From Tridacna crocea (taxonomy: Eukaryota; Mollusca; Bivalvia; Cardiida; Cardiidae): a DNA stretch of 64,000 nucleotides. Below, piece by piece: positions 36,501-39,636 of this stretch. Where the stretch lies: contig OX031062.1 of NCBI GenBank assembly GCA_943736015.1, forward strand, positions 25,827,462 through 25,891,461, read 5' to 3'. Made by a program: the position numbers and the translations under genes. Each line of letters starts with the position of its first letter. Position 1 is the first letter of the stretch. The notes beneath the pieces are model-generated. The model was not told where the DNA came from, ran no database searches, and saw only the letters and a program-made list of their open reading frames with translations.

Positions 36501-37898
36501 CGGCAAACATTCTCTACTAAGTTTGCTCAAATCAGGCAACTTTTTGCCACACACCAAAAGGCCTAGGGCTTTGTTATTATACCTTCAAAACTCTGTTCTG
36601 GAGGTATATAGGAGTCAGCTTGTTGGTCCGTCCGTCCATCCATCCATCCATCAGTCTTTCTGTAGCATTTTCTTGTCAGAGCTTGTTCTCAACAACTACA
36701 GGACAGATTTCATTCAAATTTTAGAGAGACTCGGTGCCAAGCAAGAATGTGCATATTATATTTTGGTGACGGTTCATTGAATTTTTACAAAGTCATTTTC
36801 CTTTGATGAAATTTCTTGTTCTCCCTATTTTTCAACAACTATTGGACAAATATCATTCAAACTTCTCTTAAATATTTATATAACCGGGTTTGGGTTAAGA
36901 AAGATTATCTTCTTATCTAAACCAAGAAGACCTAAAGCTTTGGCCTTGCACTTCGATATTTGGTATTTATCTTCATTGTAAATCTTTACTGCTTGGTACT
37001 CAGGTGAGCGATATAGGACCATCATGGTCCTCTTGTTTCTCTCAGGGTTGTGAAAATTTGGGATTGTGTGCTAAAGAGTCAATAGAATAGAGTAAGATTT
37101 AAAAATGTTTTCTGTTTCAGGTTGAGGATGATGATGATACACCGGGATGGGTGATTGCTGTGGCAGTCATTGGTTCTGTAGTGGCTGTTGTGATTATAGT
37201 ATTGATCATATATGTACTAGTTAAACTGTAAGTAAACAGTCTAATCTGATCTACTTTTTTACTATCATCTTTTGGCTCTGTGATTCCAAAATTATGATTT
37301 AACCCTCAACCAAACAAATGCAAGTTTCAGTAACTTCAACTGAAAAGTTTTTGTCATCAGCGAATGATTTCAATGTGGACAAGTCTAACATTGTAGTTAC
37401 TGTCATCTTGGAAAGAGTTCAACATTTTTTGTAAGGGATTTGAACAAAAGTGGTGAAGCCTATACTTAGTTTCTCTTAGTTAAGTACATTGATGTAAATT
37501 TCATACTACAGAAGCTTGCACAAAGTAAGAAATGAATTCATTAGTAAATGAAGTACTTTTCAAACAAAGACATTTATTTTAAAAGAAAGATTATGTTCTT
37601 GCCCTATTGTTGGTTGAAATGTCTCAGAATGAAACGAAGTAAACATTCTACTTTTATTTTACTATATTATGTGATTTTTTTTTTCAGAAAAAGTAATAAA
37701 GTTGAGGCTTTTAGAGAAAGTCAGGAAGATGTAGGTCAAGGGGGAAGTCAAGGTCACAGACAAGTAGGTCAGAGTAGGGGCCAAAGTCAAAGACATCAAC
37801 AGAGCAGAGGCATTGAACCAAATCTTCAACAGCAGAAACACGCTCAAGGACAGACTCACCAAATTTCTGTTGTACCAGTGGAAGAAGTAGAAATATAG
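406..37898 (+). CDS. Multi-EGF / TSP1 type I membrane protein, 5'-truncated gene (26 exons seen)
   Basis: Joined exons: 406-513, 1026-1142, 2669-2803, 3721-3849, 4647-4769, 5298-5441, 5959-6087, 6441-6566, 7672-7800, 10669-10794, 12383-12514, 13394-13513, 14313-14453, 16002-16118, 18084-18209, 19613-19741, 20268-20390, 21384-21509, 22351-22476, 26380-26559, 27948-28009, 28949-29061, 30479-30706, 34551-34668, 37121-37227, 37688-37898. All introns are GT-AG and the phases chain without a break to TAG at 37896-37898. Domains in order: thrombospondin-like EGF half, 18 six-cysteine EGF modules, TSP1, unrecognised ectodomain with a polybasic site, acidic linker, one TM helix, cytoplasmic tail. Start codon and signal peptide lie upstream of the window. 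By family knowledge such EGF/TSP1 ectodomains bind matrix or cell-surface ligands and many EGF modules here have the calcium-binding consensus; a receptor or adhesion role is inference. I do not recognise a named orthologue. Confidence 0.9.
1026..1142 (+). CDS. Exon 2: calcium-binding EGF domain
   Basis: Phase 1-1 exon of 117 bp encoding a complete six-cysteine module that starts DVDEC and has the NEVGGFTCSC segment typical of cbEGF. Acceptor TTCTTTTAG, donor ACAG/gtgag. Confidence 0.9.
1201..1425 (+). mobile_element. Family A MITE, plus orientation, slightly degraded ends
   Basis: Begins TTAGCCCTTTACCAAAC, with palindrome arms GAGAAAATACTGG / CCAGCATTTTCTC. The right end has a T-rich expansion before GTTTAGTAAAGA. 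Confidence 0.75.
1466..1498 (-). mobile_element. Family A MITE, left part interrupted by a SINE
   Basis: Left end TTTTTACCAAGTGACAAAATTTTAGATTG. The same element resumes at 1796 after the SINE insertion, repeating the last 16 bases. Confidence 0.75.
1499..1795 (-). mobile_element. tRNA-derived SINE inserted in a MITE, with 16-bp target duplication
   Basis: Read on the - strand it starts with a tRNA-like head: box A-like TGGCTCAGTGGTAGGGTGG and box B-like GGGTTGTGGATTCG, then a body shared with the other SINE copies. Flanking direct repeats ACAAAATTTTAGAYTG at 1483-1498 and 1796-1811 differ at one base. No ORF is expected. Confidence 0.8.
1796..1965 (-). mobile_element. Family A MITE, right part after SINE insertion
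   Basis: Continues the copy begun at 1466: GACTGGTCCAAATTC, then the palindrome arms and GTTTTCTAATACC. The distal TTAA end is degraded. Confidence 0.7.
1975..2199 (-). mobile_element. Family A MITE, full copy with TTAA on both sides
   Basis: 225 bp from TTAACTCTTTACTATAC to GGTGAAGAGTTTAA. The centre reads TGATTACCA, so it is slightly off a perfect palindrome. Confidence 0.82.
2333..2628 (-). mobile_element. Family A MITE with internal duplication of the left arm
   Basis: The arm GGAAAACATTGTGGGAAAAG occurs twice (about 2444 and 2507), separated by a short non-palindromic stretch; only the second is followed by the complementary arm. The left end is TTAACTATTTACC. Confidence 0.75.
2669..2803 (+). 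CDS. Exon 3: calcium-binding EGF domain
   Basis: 135-bp phase 1-1 exon. DIDEC opening, NNTVGGFTCSC core and six cysteines, with a longer loop (TDTGSGKDGQ) before the last cysteine. A foldback MITE ends about 40 bp upstream of the acceptor. Confidence 0.9.
2949..3160. mobile_element. Family B foldback MITE, degraded copy
   Basis: Ends GTAATTTACCCCATAAGAC and GGAGTAAAAGGTTAA. The centre retains ACAAATGGTTACGAGCAATTT only on one arm. Compare the intact family B copies at 33619 and 40833. Confidence 0.7.
3721..3849 (+). CDS. Exon 4: calcium-binding EGF domain
   Basis: 129-bp phase 1-1 exon, acceptor TGTATTTCAG. Encodes DINEC, then QNTAGSFTCTC, with six cysteines and the calcium-binding consensus. 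Confidence 0.9.
4647..4769 (+). CDS. Exon 5: EGF domain
   Basis: 123-bp phase 1-1 exon, acceptor CTTCCAG. Starts DIDDC and has six cysteines. The usual N-x-x-G-G segment is replaced by DGVNTFTCAC, so calcium binding is less certain. Confidence 0.88.
5298..5441 (+). CDS. Exon 6: divergent EGF-like domain
   Basis: 144-bp phase 1-1 exon, the longest of the EGF series. It opens ANVDC without the calcium-binding acidic pair, has six cysteines, and carries an NTTTSTC insert between the second and third. A non-calcium EGF module is the best reading. Confidence 0.82.
5959..6087 (+). CDS. Exon 7: calcium-binding EGF domain
   Basis: 129-bp phase 1-1 exon, acceptor TTCACAG, donor GAAG/gtaatt. DIDEC, NTDGGYTCTC and six cysteines. 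Confidence 0.9.
6441..6566 (+). CDS. Exon 8: EGF domain
   Basis: 126-bp phase 1-1 exon, acceptor TATATTACAG, donor AACA/gtaagt. DIDEC and six cysteines, but the core reads NSPWSYVCSC instead of N-x-x-G-x-F/Y. Confidence 0.87.
7203..7484. mobile_element. MITE-like element with TIR-like ends TTTATTTCATGC...GCATGAAATAAA
   Basis: Short inverted ends TATTTCATGCTTT and AAAAGCATGAAATA enclose about 250 bp of more GC-rich DNA (CTTGACGTAGCTATGCGGGA). No supported ORF. Confidence 0.55.
7499..7637. repeat. Long inverted repeat (hairpin), about 65-bp arms
   Basis: The arm CATCGGTAATATTTTCACTC is followed by GTGGCTCTGCCAC and then the complement GAGTGAAAATATTACCGATG-like arm. It continues outward with AATTTATTTCATC and its mirror, and GTGAAAGAT/ATCTTTCAC at the tips. 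Confidence 0.75.
7672..7800 (+). CDS. Exon 9: calcium-binding EGF domain
   Basis: 129-bp phase 1-1 exon, acceptor TTTGCATAG, donor TCTG/gtatg. The first codon, split across the intron, gives N: NTDEC, then DTVGSFTCAC and GFTGDGFLC. Confidence 0.88.
7838..8100. repeat. 64-bp tandem repeat, about four copies
   Basis: The unit contains GAATAAAAAGATCTATTGCA and TATGCTCGAGAATTTATG. Its CTCGAG marker recurs at 7895, 7959, 8023 (as CTCAAG) and 8087, an exact 64-bp period. Copies are nearly identical, so the expansion is recent. Confidence 0.88.
8338..8690 (-). pseudogene. Mariner-type transposase remnant (3' part)
   Basis: The - strand translation, with stops, contains LANAPYNLVLTPCVL, a decayed form of the mariner YSPDLxPCDF catalytic region, then KSREELTLATRVL and MNKCIELRGGYFQ, matching the C-terminus of mariner transposases. 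It is cut off at 8690 by a Tc1-like element; more 5' sequence may continue after 10231. Confidence 0.65.
8691..10229 (-). mobile_element. Tc1-like DNA transposon with TIRs and TA duplication
   Basis: Inverted repeats CACTGAAGGACTTTGAAAAC (8691) and the complement of CACTGAAGGACTTTGAAAAT (ending 10229) run for about 40 bp and are flanked by TA on both sides (8689-8690, 10230-10231). Inside is one transposase gene on the - strand. Length 1,539 bp, typical of the superfamily. Confidence 0.9.
8992..9931 (-). pseudogene. Tc1-like transposase, two exons, inactivated
   Basis: Exon 1 (9931-9654) starts MPCLSEHERSGAIGML and encodes the paired-type HTH (VSDVARHYNCYPSTILRLRD). The donor GG/gtaagt at 9653 and acceptor TTTAATTGCAG at 9559 bound a 95-bp intron whose phase joins GFQG to LPIHARTVRRR. 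Exon 2 then has an in-frame TGA (9521-9519, probably a decayed CGA) and a frameshift near 9430, after which FFTDESKFN, HVWAGI, YQHDNAPAHSA and WPSFSPDMSPIEH give the DDE catalytic domain. The frame ends at 8992. Not functional as it stands. Confidence 0.85.
10231..10560. other. Intron sequence right of the Tc1-like element, no gene seen
   Basis: Joins the mariner remnant broken at 8690. Weak - strand similarity to mariner (VRILLDTGS...) fades after about 100 bp and nothing else is recognisable. Confidence 0.4.
10669..10794 (+). CDS. Exon 10: calcium-binding EGF domain
   Basis: 126-bp phase 1-1 exon after an intron swollen by transposons. DLNEC, QNSIGGFQCFC, GFTLNADNRTC, with six cysteines. 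Confidence 0.9.
10878..11135 (-). mobile_element. tRNA-derived SINE, degraded
   Basis: It shares with the 24195 copy the body TTTGC(T)CAATATT...CCAAGCCACTGG...GCATCAGCAGT and the phrase CTATCATAAGTTCTCAAA. The tRNA-like head (AACCAGAGAACCTTAGGTCTC) is eroded. Confidence 0.65.
11171..12125 (+). mobile_element. Helentron-like non-autonomous element with 156-bp tandem core
   Basis: The 5' end follows a T run (AGCTTTACTGGCTGAAGAGC). The 3' end is a hairpin GGCCCTTCAGGGCC followed by TTCTAG and then TT. Sub-terminal inverted repeats CTTTACTGGCTGA and TCTGCCAGTAGAG pair. The core has five units marked by CTTGTTTACGCGATAAAG at 11255, 11411, 11566, 11722 and 11878, preceded by a TCTGTCCGTC stretch. 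Resembles bivalve 'pearl'-type/HINE elements (established class; membership is inference). Confidence 0.7.
12383..12514 (+). CDS. Exon 11: calcium-binding EGF domain
   Basis: 132-bp phase 1-1 exon, acceptor TATTTACAG, strong donor CAAT/gtaagt. DVNEC, TNTVGGFTCSC, six cysteines. Confidence 0.9.
12709..12937 (+). mobile_element. Family A MITE, full copy, plus orientation
   Basis: TTAACCCTTTACCAAACAG to GTTTGGTAAAAGGTTAA, 229 bp, central GTTGGTTACCAGC. Confidence 0.85.
13394..13513 (+). CDS. Exon 12: EGF-like domain, non-calcium
   Basis: 120-bp phase 1-1 exon after CCTTTTGTAG. Encodes STSVCADNHGC and CTCERGNELNADGLTC with six cysteines but no D-x-x-E-C opening. A second in-frame acceptor 9 bp downstream (AACTTCAG, exon from 13403) would drop three residues, so a NAGNAG-like choice is possible. 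Confidence 0.8.
14313..14453 (+). CDS. Exon 13: calcium-binding EGF domain
   Basis: 141-bp phase 1-1 exon, acceptor TTCCTGTTGTAG. DINEC, NNLPGSYSCVC, six cysteines and a long last loop (TNTSLYTQVEEDR). Confidence 0.88.
15149..15377 (-). mobile_element. Family A MITE, full copy, minus orientation
   Basis: TTAACCTGCTACCAATC to TTCGGTAAGAGGTTAA. The arms carry a GAAGAAGGAG/CTTCTTTTC mismatch. Confidence 0.82.
16002..16118 (+). CDS. Exon 14: calcium-binding EGF domain
   Basis: 117-bp phase 1-1 exon, acceptor GCTCTTTTCAG. DIDEC, QNTVPGFTCTC, six cysteines. Confidence 0.9.
16268..16580 (+). mobile_element. tRNA-derived SINE with an expanded G-rich head
   Basis: Box A-like TGTAGCTCAGTCAGTAGAGT and box B-like CTGGTTTGATCTATGG flank an inserted direct repeat AGTGCAAGAAGGTGGG and a G run of about 18. 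The body (GTGACTTGGAAAGAATATTG, AGGTGCACTGGCAGC) is the reverse complement of the - strand copies. Confidence 0.75.
16651..16879 (+). mobile_element. Family A MITE, full copy, plus orientation
   Basis: TTAACCCTTTGCCACGC to TTTGGTAGAGAGTTAA; centre CTGGGAACCAG. Confidence 0.85.
16914..17116 (-). mobile_element. Family A MITE with deleted central palindrome
   Basis: TTAA at both ends and the outer arms are intact, but the core is reduced to ACATTGTGGTTACACCC. It begins 35 bp after the previous copy in opposite orientation. Confidence 0.75.
17828..18044 (+). mobile_element. Family A MITE, full copy just upstream of exon 15
   Basis: TTAACCCTTTACCACAC to TTTGGTAATGAGTTAA. The exon 15 acceptor lies 39 bp beyond its end. 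Confidence 0.85.
18084..18209 (+). CDS. Exon 15: calcium-binding EGF domain
   Basis: 126-bp phase 1-1 exon, acceptor TTTTGTTTTAG. DINEC, TNTDGAYTCAC, GYSGNGIQC. A complete MITE ends 39 bp upstream. Confidence 0.9.
18763..18835. repeat. Inverted repeat of the GATCAGACTGC family, diverged
   Basis: ACACAGATCAAGATTAGAAT pairs imperfectly with ATGCAGTCTGATCTTG across a short loop. Better copies lie at 48713-48774 and 61014-61060. Confidence 0.5.
19318..19584 (+). mobile_element. Family A MITE with two palindromic cores
   Basis: Two cores sit in tandem (around 19365-19440 and 19460-19530), each GGGAAAAG...GCTGGTAA...CAGCAT. The right end is GTTTGGTAAAGGATTAA at 19584, 28 bp before exon 16. Confidence 0.75.
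19613..19741 (+). CDS. Exon 16: calcium-binding EGF domain
   Basis: 129-bp phase 1-1 exon, acceptor CCGTGTTTCAG. DIDEC, VNSEGSFTCTC, six cysteines. A MITE TTAA end lies 28 bp upstream. Confidence 0.9.
20268..20390 (+). CDS. Exon 17: calcium-binding EGF domain
   Basis: 123-bp phase 1-1 exon, acceptor CTTTTTTCAG. DIDEC, TNTDGGFECSC, six cysteines. A MITE begins about 8 nt after the donor. Confidence 0.9.
20975..21285 (-). pseudogene. Mariner transposase remnant in the exon 17-18 intron
   Basis: On the - strand, with stops and shifts, DNVSSHKALSVCDFL is followed by HHPAYSPDLAPCD, the mariner catalytic region, and about 50 residues on CFQSSV...ICIMSNGGYFER matches the C-terminal region. No intact frame or terminal repeats are seen. 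Confidence 0.75.
21384..21509 (+). CDS. Exon 18: EGF-like domain, non-calcium
   Basis: 126-bp phase 1-1 exon, acceptor TTGCCTTTCAG. VNSEC opening, KTNGTDTCLCSEGFEL, six cysteines, no acidic opening pair. Similar in style to exon 12. Confidence 0.85.
21925..22069 (+). mobile_element. Family A MITE deletion derivative without palindrome
   Basis: 145 bp with both TTAA ends (TTAACCCTTTACCACAC and TTTGGTAAAGAGTTAA) but the whole hairpin core is missing after GAAAACAATTTTTTGG. Confidence 0.78.
22351..22476 (+). CDS. Exon 19: calcium-binding EGF domain
   Basis: 126-bp phase 1-1 exon, acceptor CTTTTTATAG. DINEC, SNTVGGFTCAC, six cysteines. A complete MITE begins 6 nt after the donor (ACAG/gtaatcTTAACT). 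Confidence 0.9.
22483..22711 (-). mobile_element. Family A MITE starting 6 nt inside the intron after exon 19
   Basis: TTAACTCTTTACAACAT starts immediately after gtaatc of the donor. The central palindrome GAGAAAATGCTGGTAACCAG is perfect. Confidence 0.82.
24195..24494 (-). mobile_element. tRNA-derived SINE inside the 3.34-kb element
   Basis: Reverse strand head: box A-like GGTAGCTCAGTGGGTATCGA and box B-like GCTGGTTTGATTCCGGGTTC, then a body containing CAGTGGCTTGAAAAGAATAT and TGCCACGTACTGGTAAAAAA. Confidence 0.82.
25445..25678 (-). mobile_element. Family A MITE, diverged, inside the 3.34-kb element
   Basis: TATTTACCAAACAACAAAAT, AAAGCATTTGCAGACAAC and arms TGGGAATAGG / TTTTCGCGCAATG; the right end GATTAGTAAAGAGTTAGG lost its TTAA. 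Confidence 0.72.
25806..26002 (-). mobile_element. Family A MITE, nested inside the 3.34-kb TIR element
   Basis: TTAACTCATTACCAAAT to GTGATAATGGGTTAA; arms slightly diverged (GCAAGTTACCGGCATT). Confidence 0.8.
26380..26559 (+). CDS. Exon 20: thrombospondin type 1 (TSP1) repeat
   Basis: 180-bp phase 1-1 exon encoding one TSP1 repeat: GGYTAWSAWSTCSATCGVG, an RTRTC strand and a C-terminal CTQDPCP, six cysteines. WSAW is a C-mannosylation motif and CSATCG an O-fucosylation motif of the family. The acceptor at TATATTTAG (26378-26379) is the one that keeps frame; the nearby CAG at 26381-26383 does not. The terminal repeat of a 3.34-kb transposon ends only 7 bp before this exon. Confidence 0.88.
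26815..27042 (+). mobile_element. Family A MITE, full copy, abutting a TA-type MITE
   Basis: TTAACCCTTTCCTAAAC to TTTGGTAAAGAGTTAA. Its last TTAA base pairs are immediately followed by the TIR GAGGGCTGTTTGATAAATT of the next element. Confidence 0.83.
27042..27655. mobile_element. 614-bp palindromic MITE with TA target duplication
   Basis: Terminal inverted repeats GAGGGCTGTTTGATAAATT (left) and the complement of GAGGGCTGTTCGATAAATTC (right), flanked by TA. An inner inverted pair (CGCACATTGCTGGGC near 27196; GCCCAGCAATGTACG near 27478) extends the foldback. No ORF. TA flanks suggest Tc1/mariner-type mobilisation. Confidence 0.72.
27948..28009 (+). CDS. Exon 21: start of membrane-proximal ectodomain
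   Basis: 62-bp exon, acceptor TTTTCTTGCAG, donor ACAG/gtctgt; enters phase 1, leaves phase 0. Encodes ITTEEVDNGINMTLSGLTIS, a short beta-strand-like lead with an N-glycosylation site (NMT). Confidence 0.72.
28949..29061 (+). CDS. Exon 22: membrane-proximal ectodomain, helical Cys-containing part
   Basis: 113-bp exon, phase 0 to 2, acceptor TTTATTTCAG, donor ACAG/gtattt. Encodes FESIVSQFKSSVASSINGYC followed by a pair of adjacent cysteines (RACCNNQ). The pattern is reminiscent of the first helix of SEA-like modules but I cannot assign a family. Confidence 0.75.
29987..30216 (+). mobile_element. Family A MITE, full copy, sharing a TTAA with the next copy
   Basis: TTAAACTCTTTACCACAC to TGTGGTAAAGAGTTAA, 230 bp. 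Confidence 0.84.
30213..30436 (-). mobile_element. Family A MITE, head-to-tail neighbour sharing TTAA
   Basis: Begins TTAATTCTTTACCACCTG at the TTAA that ends the previous copy. The right end GGGTTGTTTAAGGGC is degraded. Confidence 0.75.
30479..30706 (+). CDS. Exon 23: membrane-proximal ectodomain with polybasic furin-type site
   Basis: 228-bp exon, phase 2 to 2, acceptor TTATTTTCAG, donor CACA/gtaagt. Encodes a strand-rich segment (DDTLQVLFVVKYDP), one cysteine, then ARRRKKRSLL, which fits the R-x-K/R-R furin consensus with S at P1'. Cleavage would split the ectodomain from a membrane-anchored stub; this is inference. Confidence 0.8.
30776..31541 (+). mobile_element. Helentron-like element with about 145-bp repeats (ATGCTCCC type)
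   Basis: The 5' end after a T run is ATGCTCCCAGAAACATTTCG, with GGGTGAGCAT forming a hairpin. GCGTCCGTTTGTCCG follows. Core units are marked by GGGGGCTTCATGTAAAAA at ~30976, 31121, 31265 and a short one at ~31345. The 3' end is GGGGAACATAACCC...GGCTCTTG then TT, with TATGCTCCC/GGGGAACATA as sub-terminal inverted repeats. Confidence 0.66.
31857..33262 (+). mobile_element. IS630/Tc1/mariner-superfamily transposon with TIRs and TA duplication
   Basis: Inverted ends CAGGGTGTTTCATAATATCT (31857) and the complement of the same (ending 33262), 26 bp or more, flanked by TA at 31855-31856 and 33263-33264. 1,406 bp with one + strand transposase. The near-perfect TIRs indicate a fairly young insertion. 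Confidence 0.9.
32006..33082 (+). pseudogene. IS630/Tc1/mariner-type transposase, frameshifted
   Basis: The first frame (32006-32539) encodes an N-terminal HTH region (IVKIYYETKSPITVIRTMQK) and the first catalytic Asp block WFSDEAHFYLN. An extra T in a T run near 32526 shifts the frame and ends it. Downstream, in other frames, are VTVWVALSAEGIIGP, FQQDGATPHTAR and WPPHSPDFSPLEFFQWGYLK, the second and third catalytic blocks, ending RHLKHIL at 33082. An in-frame TAA near 32700 and a further shift near 32815 also break it. Confidence 0.85.
33619..33847. mobile_element. Family B foldback MITE
   Basis: The outer arms differ from family A (CATTTCTATGGATCTCTAA; GTAGAAATGAGTATCTATGG) but the core has the same layout: GAAAACATTGTGACAAAAGG, TGAAATTGCT, centre, then the complement. 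Ends TAGCCCTTTACCCC and GGAGTAAAGGGTTAA. Confidence 0.82.
34009..34239 (-). mobile_element. Family A MITE, full copy with perfect palindrome
   Basis: TTAACCCTTTCCCAAAC to TTTGGGAAAGGGTTAA. It closely resembles the copy at 45751-45979 (shared CCAGACC and TTGGGAAAGG variants), so the two are recent relatives. Confidence 0.85.
34236..34445 (-). mobile_element. Family A MITE sharing TTAA with the preceding copy
   Basis: TTAACTCTTTACTAAAC to TTTGGTAAAGGTTTAA. Arms are diverged (GGAAAAATGAGACCAGC). Confidence 0.78.
34551..34668 (+). CDS. Exon 24: end of membrane-proximal ectodomain
   Basis: 118-bp exon, phase 2 to 0, acceptor ACCATTGTAG, donor AAAT/gtgagt. Encodes NSLVTTIVNQGEVVLGITLP and a Ser/Thr-rich linker. 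Hydrophobic alternation suggests beta strands. Confidence 0.78.
35058..35216 (-). mobile_element. Family A MITE, left part, broken by a Helentron-like insertion
   Basis: GAACTCTTTATCAAACAAC, GTCCAAATTGAAAGC, then the left palindrome arm up to GGTTACCAGC. The complementary arm is missing; the distal end resumes at 37036 (TTCTCTCAGGGTTGTGAAAA...). Confidence 0.75.
35217..37035 (+). mobile_element. Helentron-like element with 166-bp tandem core, nested in a MITE
   Basis: The 5' end after a T run is AGCTCACCTGAGCAC with GGTGAGCT forming a hairpin, then GTCCGGCGTCCGTCCGTCC. Five 166-bp units are marked by CCCAAACCGTAAGGGCTAGA at about 35460, 35626, 35792, 35957 and 36123. The 3' end is CTCAGGTGAGCGATATAGG, hairpin GGACCATCATGGTCC, then TCTTG and TT. 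Sub-terminal inverted repeats GCTCACCTGAG/CTCAGGTGAGC match. A C13/A19 run sits at ~36204-36238 and a second element's 5' end is nested at ~36577. Confidence 0.72.
36577..36680 (+). mobile_element. 5' end fragment of another Helentron-like family, nested
   Basis: TTATACCTTCAAAACTCTG with GGAGGTATATAGG forming a hairpin, then TTGGTCCGTCCGTCCATCC. The layout (hairpin then CCGTCC repeats) mirrors the starts at 30776 and 35217, so a related element has been partly captured here. Confidence 0.5.
37121..37227 (+). CDS. Exon 25: acidic linker and transmembrane helix
   Basis: 107-bp exon, phase 0 to 2, acceptor TCTGTTTCAG, donor AACT/gtaagt. Encodes VEDDDDTPG followed by about 25 hydrophobic residues (VIAVAVIGSVVAVVIIVLII...) and a Lys, as in a type I stop-transfer segment. 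Confidence 0.88.
37688..37898 (+). CDS. Exon 26: cytoplasmic tail and stop codon
   Basis: Final coding exon, acceptor TTTTTTTTTCAG, stop TAG at 37896-37898. The tail of about 70 residues is rich in Gln, Gly, Ser and His and ends VEEVEI. The V-x-I C-terminus would suit a class II PDZ ligand, which is inference only. No kinase, ITAM or SH2-type motif is seen. Confidence 0.85.
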
Positions 37899-37927
37899 AA
37901 AACTTTTGGTGGGCAATGTTTATGTGC

Positions 37928-37933
37928 AATAAA
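37928..37933 (+). terminator. Polyadenylation signal AATAAA of the EGF/TSP1 gene
   Basis: Canonical hexamer 30 bp after the stop codon, followed by a GT-rich stretch (ATATGTGTACTTGTGATATAT) as expected downstream. It would give a very short 3' UTR, so further hexamers downstream may also be used. Confidence 0.6.
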
Positions 37934-39413
37934 TATGTGTACTTGTGATATATATGTTGATCCTCTGGTACAAAGTTGAAGTTATCCAGTTCACCAGTTT
38001 ATGTTTGTTTAACTCATTACCAGATGATATAACTTTATCTTTGTGGAAGTGTATGATTAACATGAAGTAAGATTTAATACATAAAAACATTGTCACAAGG
38101 AGAAATTACTGTGGTAGGTGAAAGCACTGATAAAGTACATGTACAGTCAAGCATGTCATAACCAGCCAATGGCACAAACAGCACTGTCATCTGAAGGCAA
38201 GTTTAACATGGAAGAAGTGGCTACTTCTACAGGTTTGATTGTTTATAATTTCCAGTGGATACTTTACTGTGAAAATATAGTTTGGTGCCTTCTTGATTGA
38301 ATGCTGTCCTTTTGCTTTATTCTGAATTTTATAAAACTATGTGATATGTTATATTTTATATTGTTAATAATTTATCAATAACATTTTATTGAATTCTATT
38401 CTACACTTTAATACACAAAATGTCTTAAACAGAAGAAAATTGTGTGACTACTTTTAAGACAAAGCCTTAATCTTATGAAGTAATACCTTTGTAAAATAGC
38501 TTGAAAATTTTGGGAGATTCTGTTTTAAACAAGCTGAGCTGTTCAGAATCCATTATGTAAACATGGAGTACTTCCAATTCACTCGTCAGTAATTGCATGA
38601 ATTAAAAAAATAAAAAAGACTGTAGGAAGGCGTTCCATTTCTAATTGTTCATATACAATTCTTTTTAGAATGCCCATTCGCTTTTGTTGAGTCTAAATTA
38701 TCTACTATATATACTTACAGGCATATACCATTATCATTTCTAACAAATTCGCAATATAGTGACATTGAAACATACTTTTTTTGAACACTTTTCTAAAGTC
38801 CTTAGCTTTGACTGCTCTAAGGAAAAAGGCTTCTCAAAACATTGTTTGAACAGGAGAAAATGCTTGTAATAATTATGTCAAGATACTGGTATACTGGTAA
38901 TGTAATAATGTACTGGTATTGGTAACCAGCATTTTCTCCTTTCACACAGTTCTACCATTCAAAAGACAAATCTTATCATGACATTTGAAAGGTGATCAAA
39001 TGATGACAGTTGTCCTTGATAGGATAAAAAACATTGTGTCAATACGAAAAAATGCATTTTCTCCTTTTCCTACAATGTTTTCAAAAGGCTTCTTCTTCAA
39101 GGTCTTTAAAAGTAGGGATTGTATGGTGAAGGATCAAGTATGTGTACTATTATAACATTTACTTCTCTGTTTATCTTTACTTCTTCTGATTATAAATGCG
39201 GTCATATTTCATAAGATATGCATGTATATAGATAGGTAAAAGATTCCGTCCTTTATTCATTTTCAGGTACATGTATTATCATAGACTTATCCTATGTCTT
39301 TCATGCTTGCATATTTTTTCTCCTCTTCATCCATAGTTTTTATATATTTCTGATTTACCATGGGATGTTCAGAATAAACTATTAAAGCATGCCTGAATGT
39401 AAGATAGATTGCA

Positions 39414-39636
39414 TTAACTCATTACCAAACGACAAAATTTTAGGCTTGTCAAAATTGAAAGCATTTGCAGACGACAAAATAAAAGTGACTGAAAATTAAA
39501 AATTTGCTTTGTAGAAAACATTGTGGGAAAAGGAGAAAATGCTGGTTACCAGCATTTTTTTCCTTTTCCCACAATGTTTTCTAAAGGCTTCTTTTCTCAG
39601 GGGCGTCAAAAGTAGGGATTGTGTGGTAATGGGTTG
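39414..39636 (-). mobile_element. Family A MITE, nearly full copy
   Basis: TTAACTCATTACCAAAC to TGTGGTAATGGGTTGA; centre GCTGGTTACCAGC. Confidence 0.82.
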
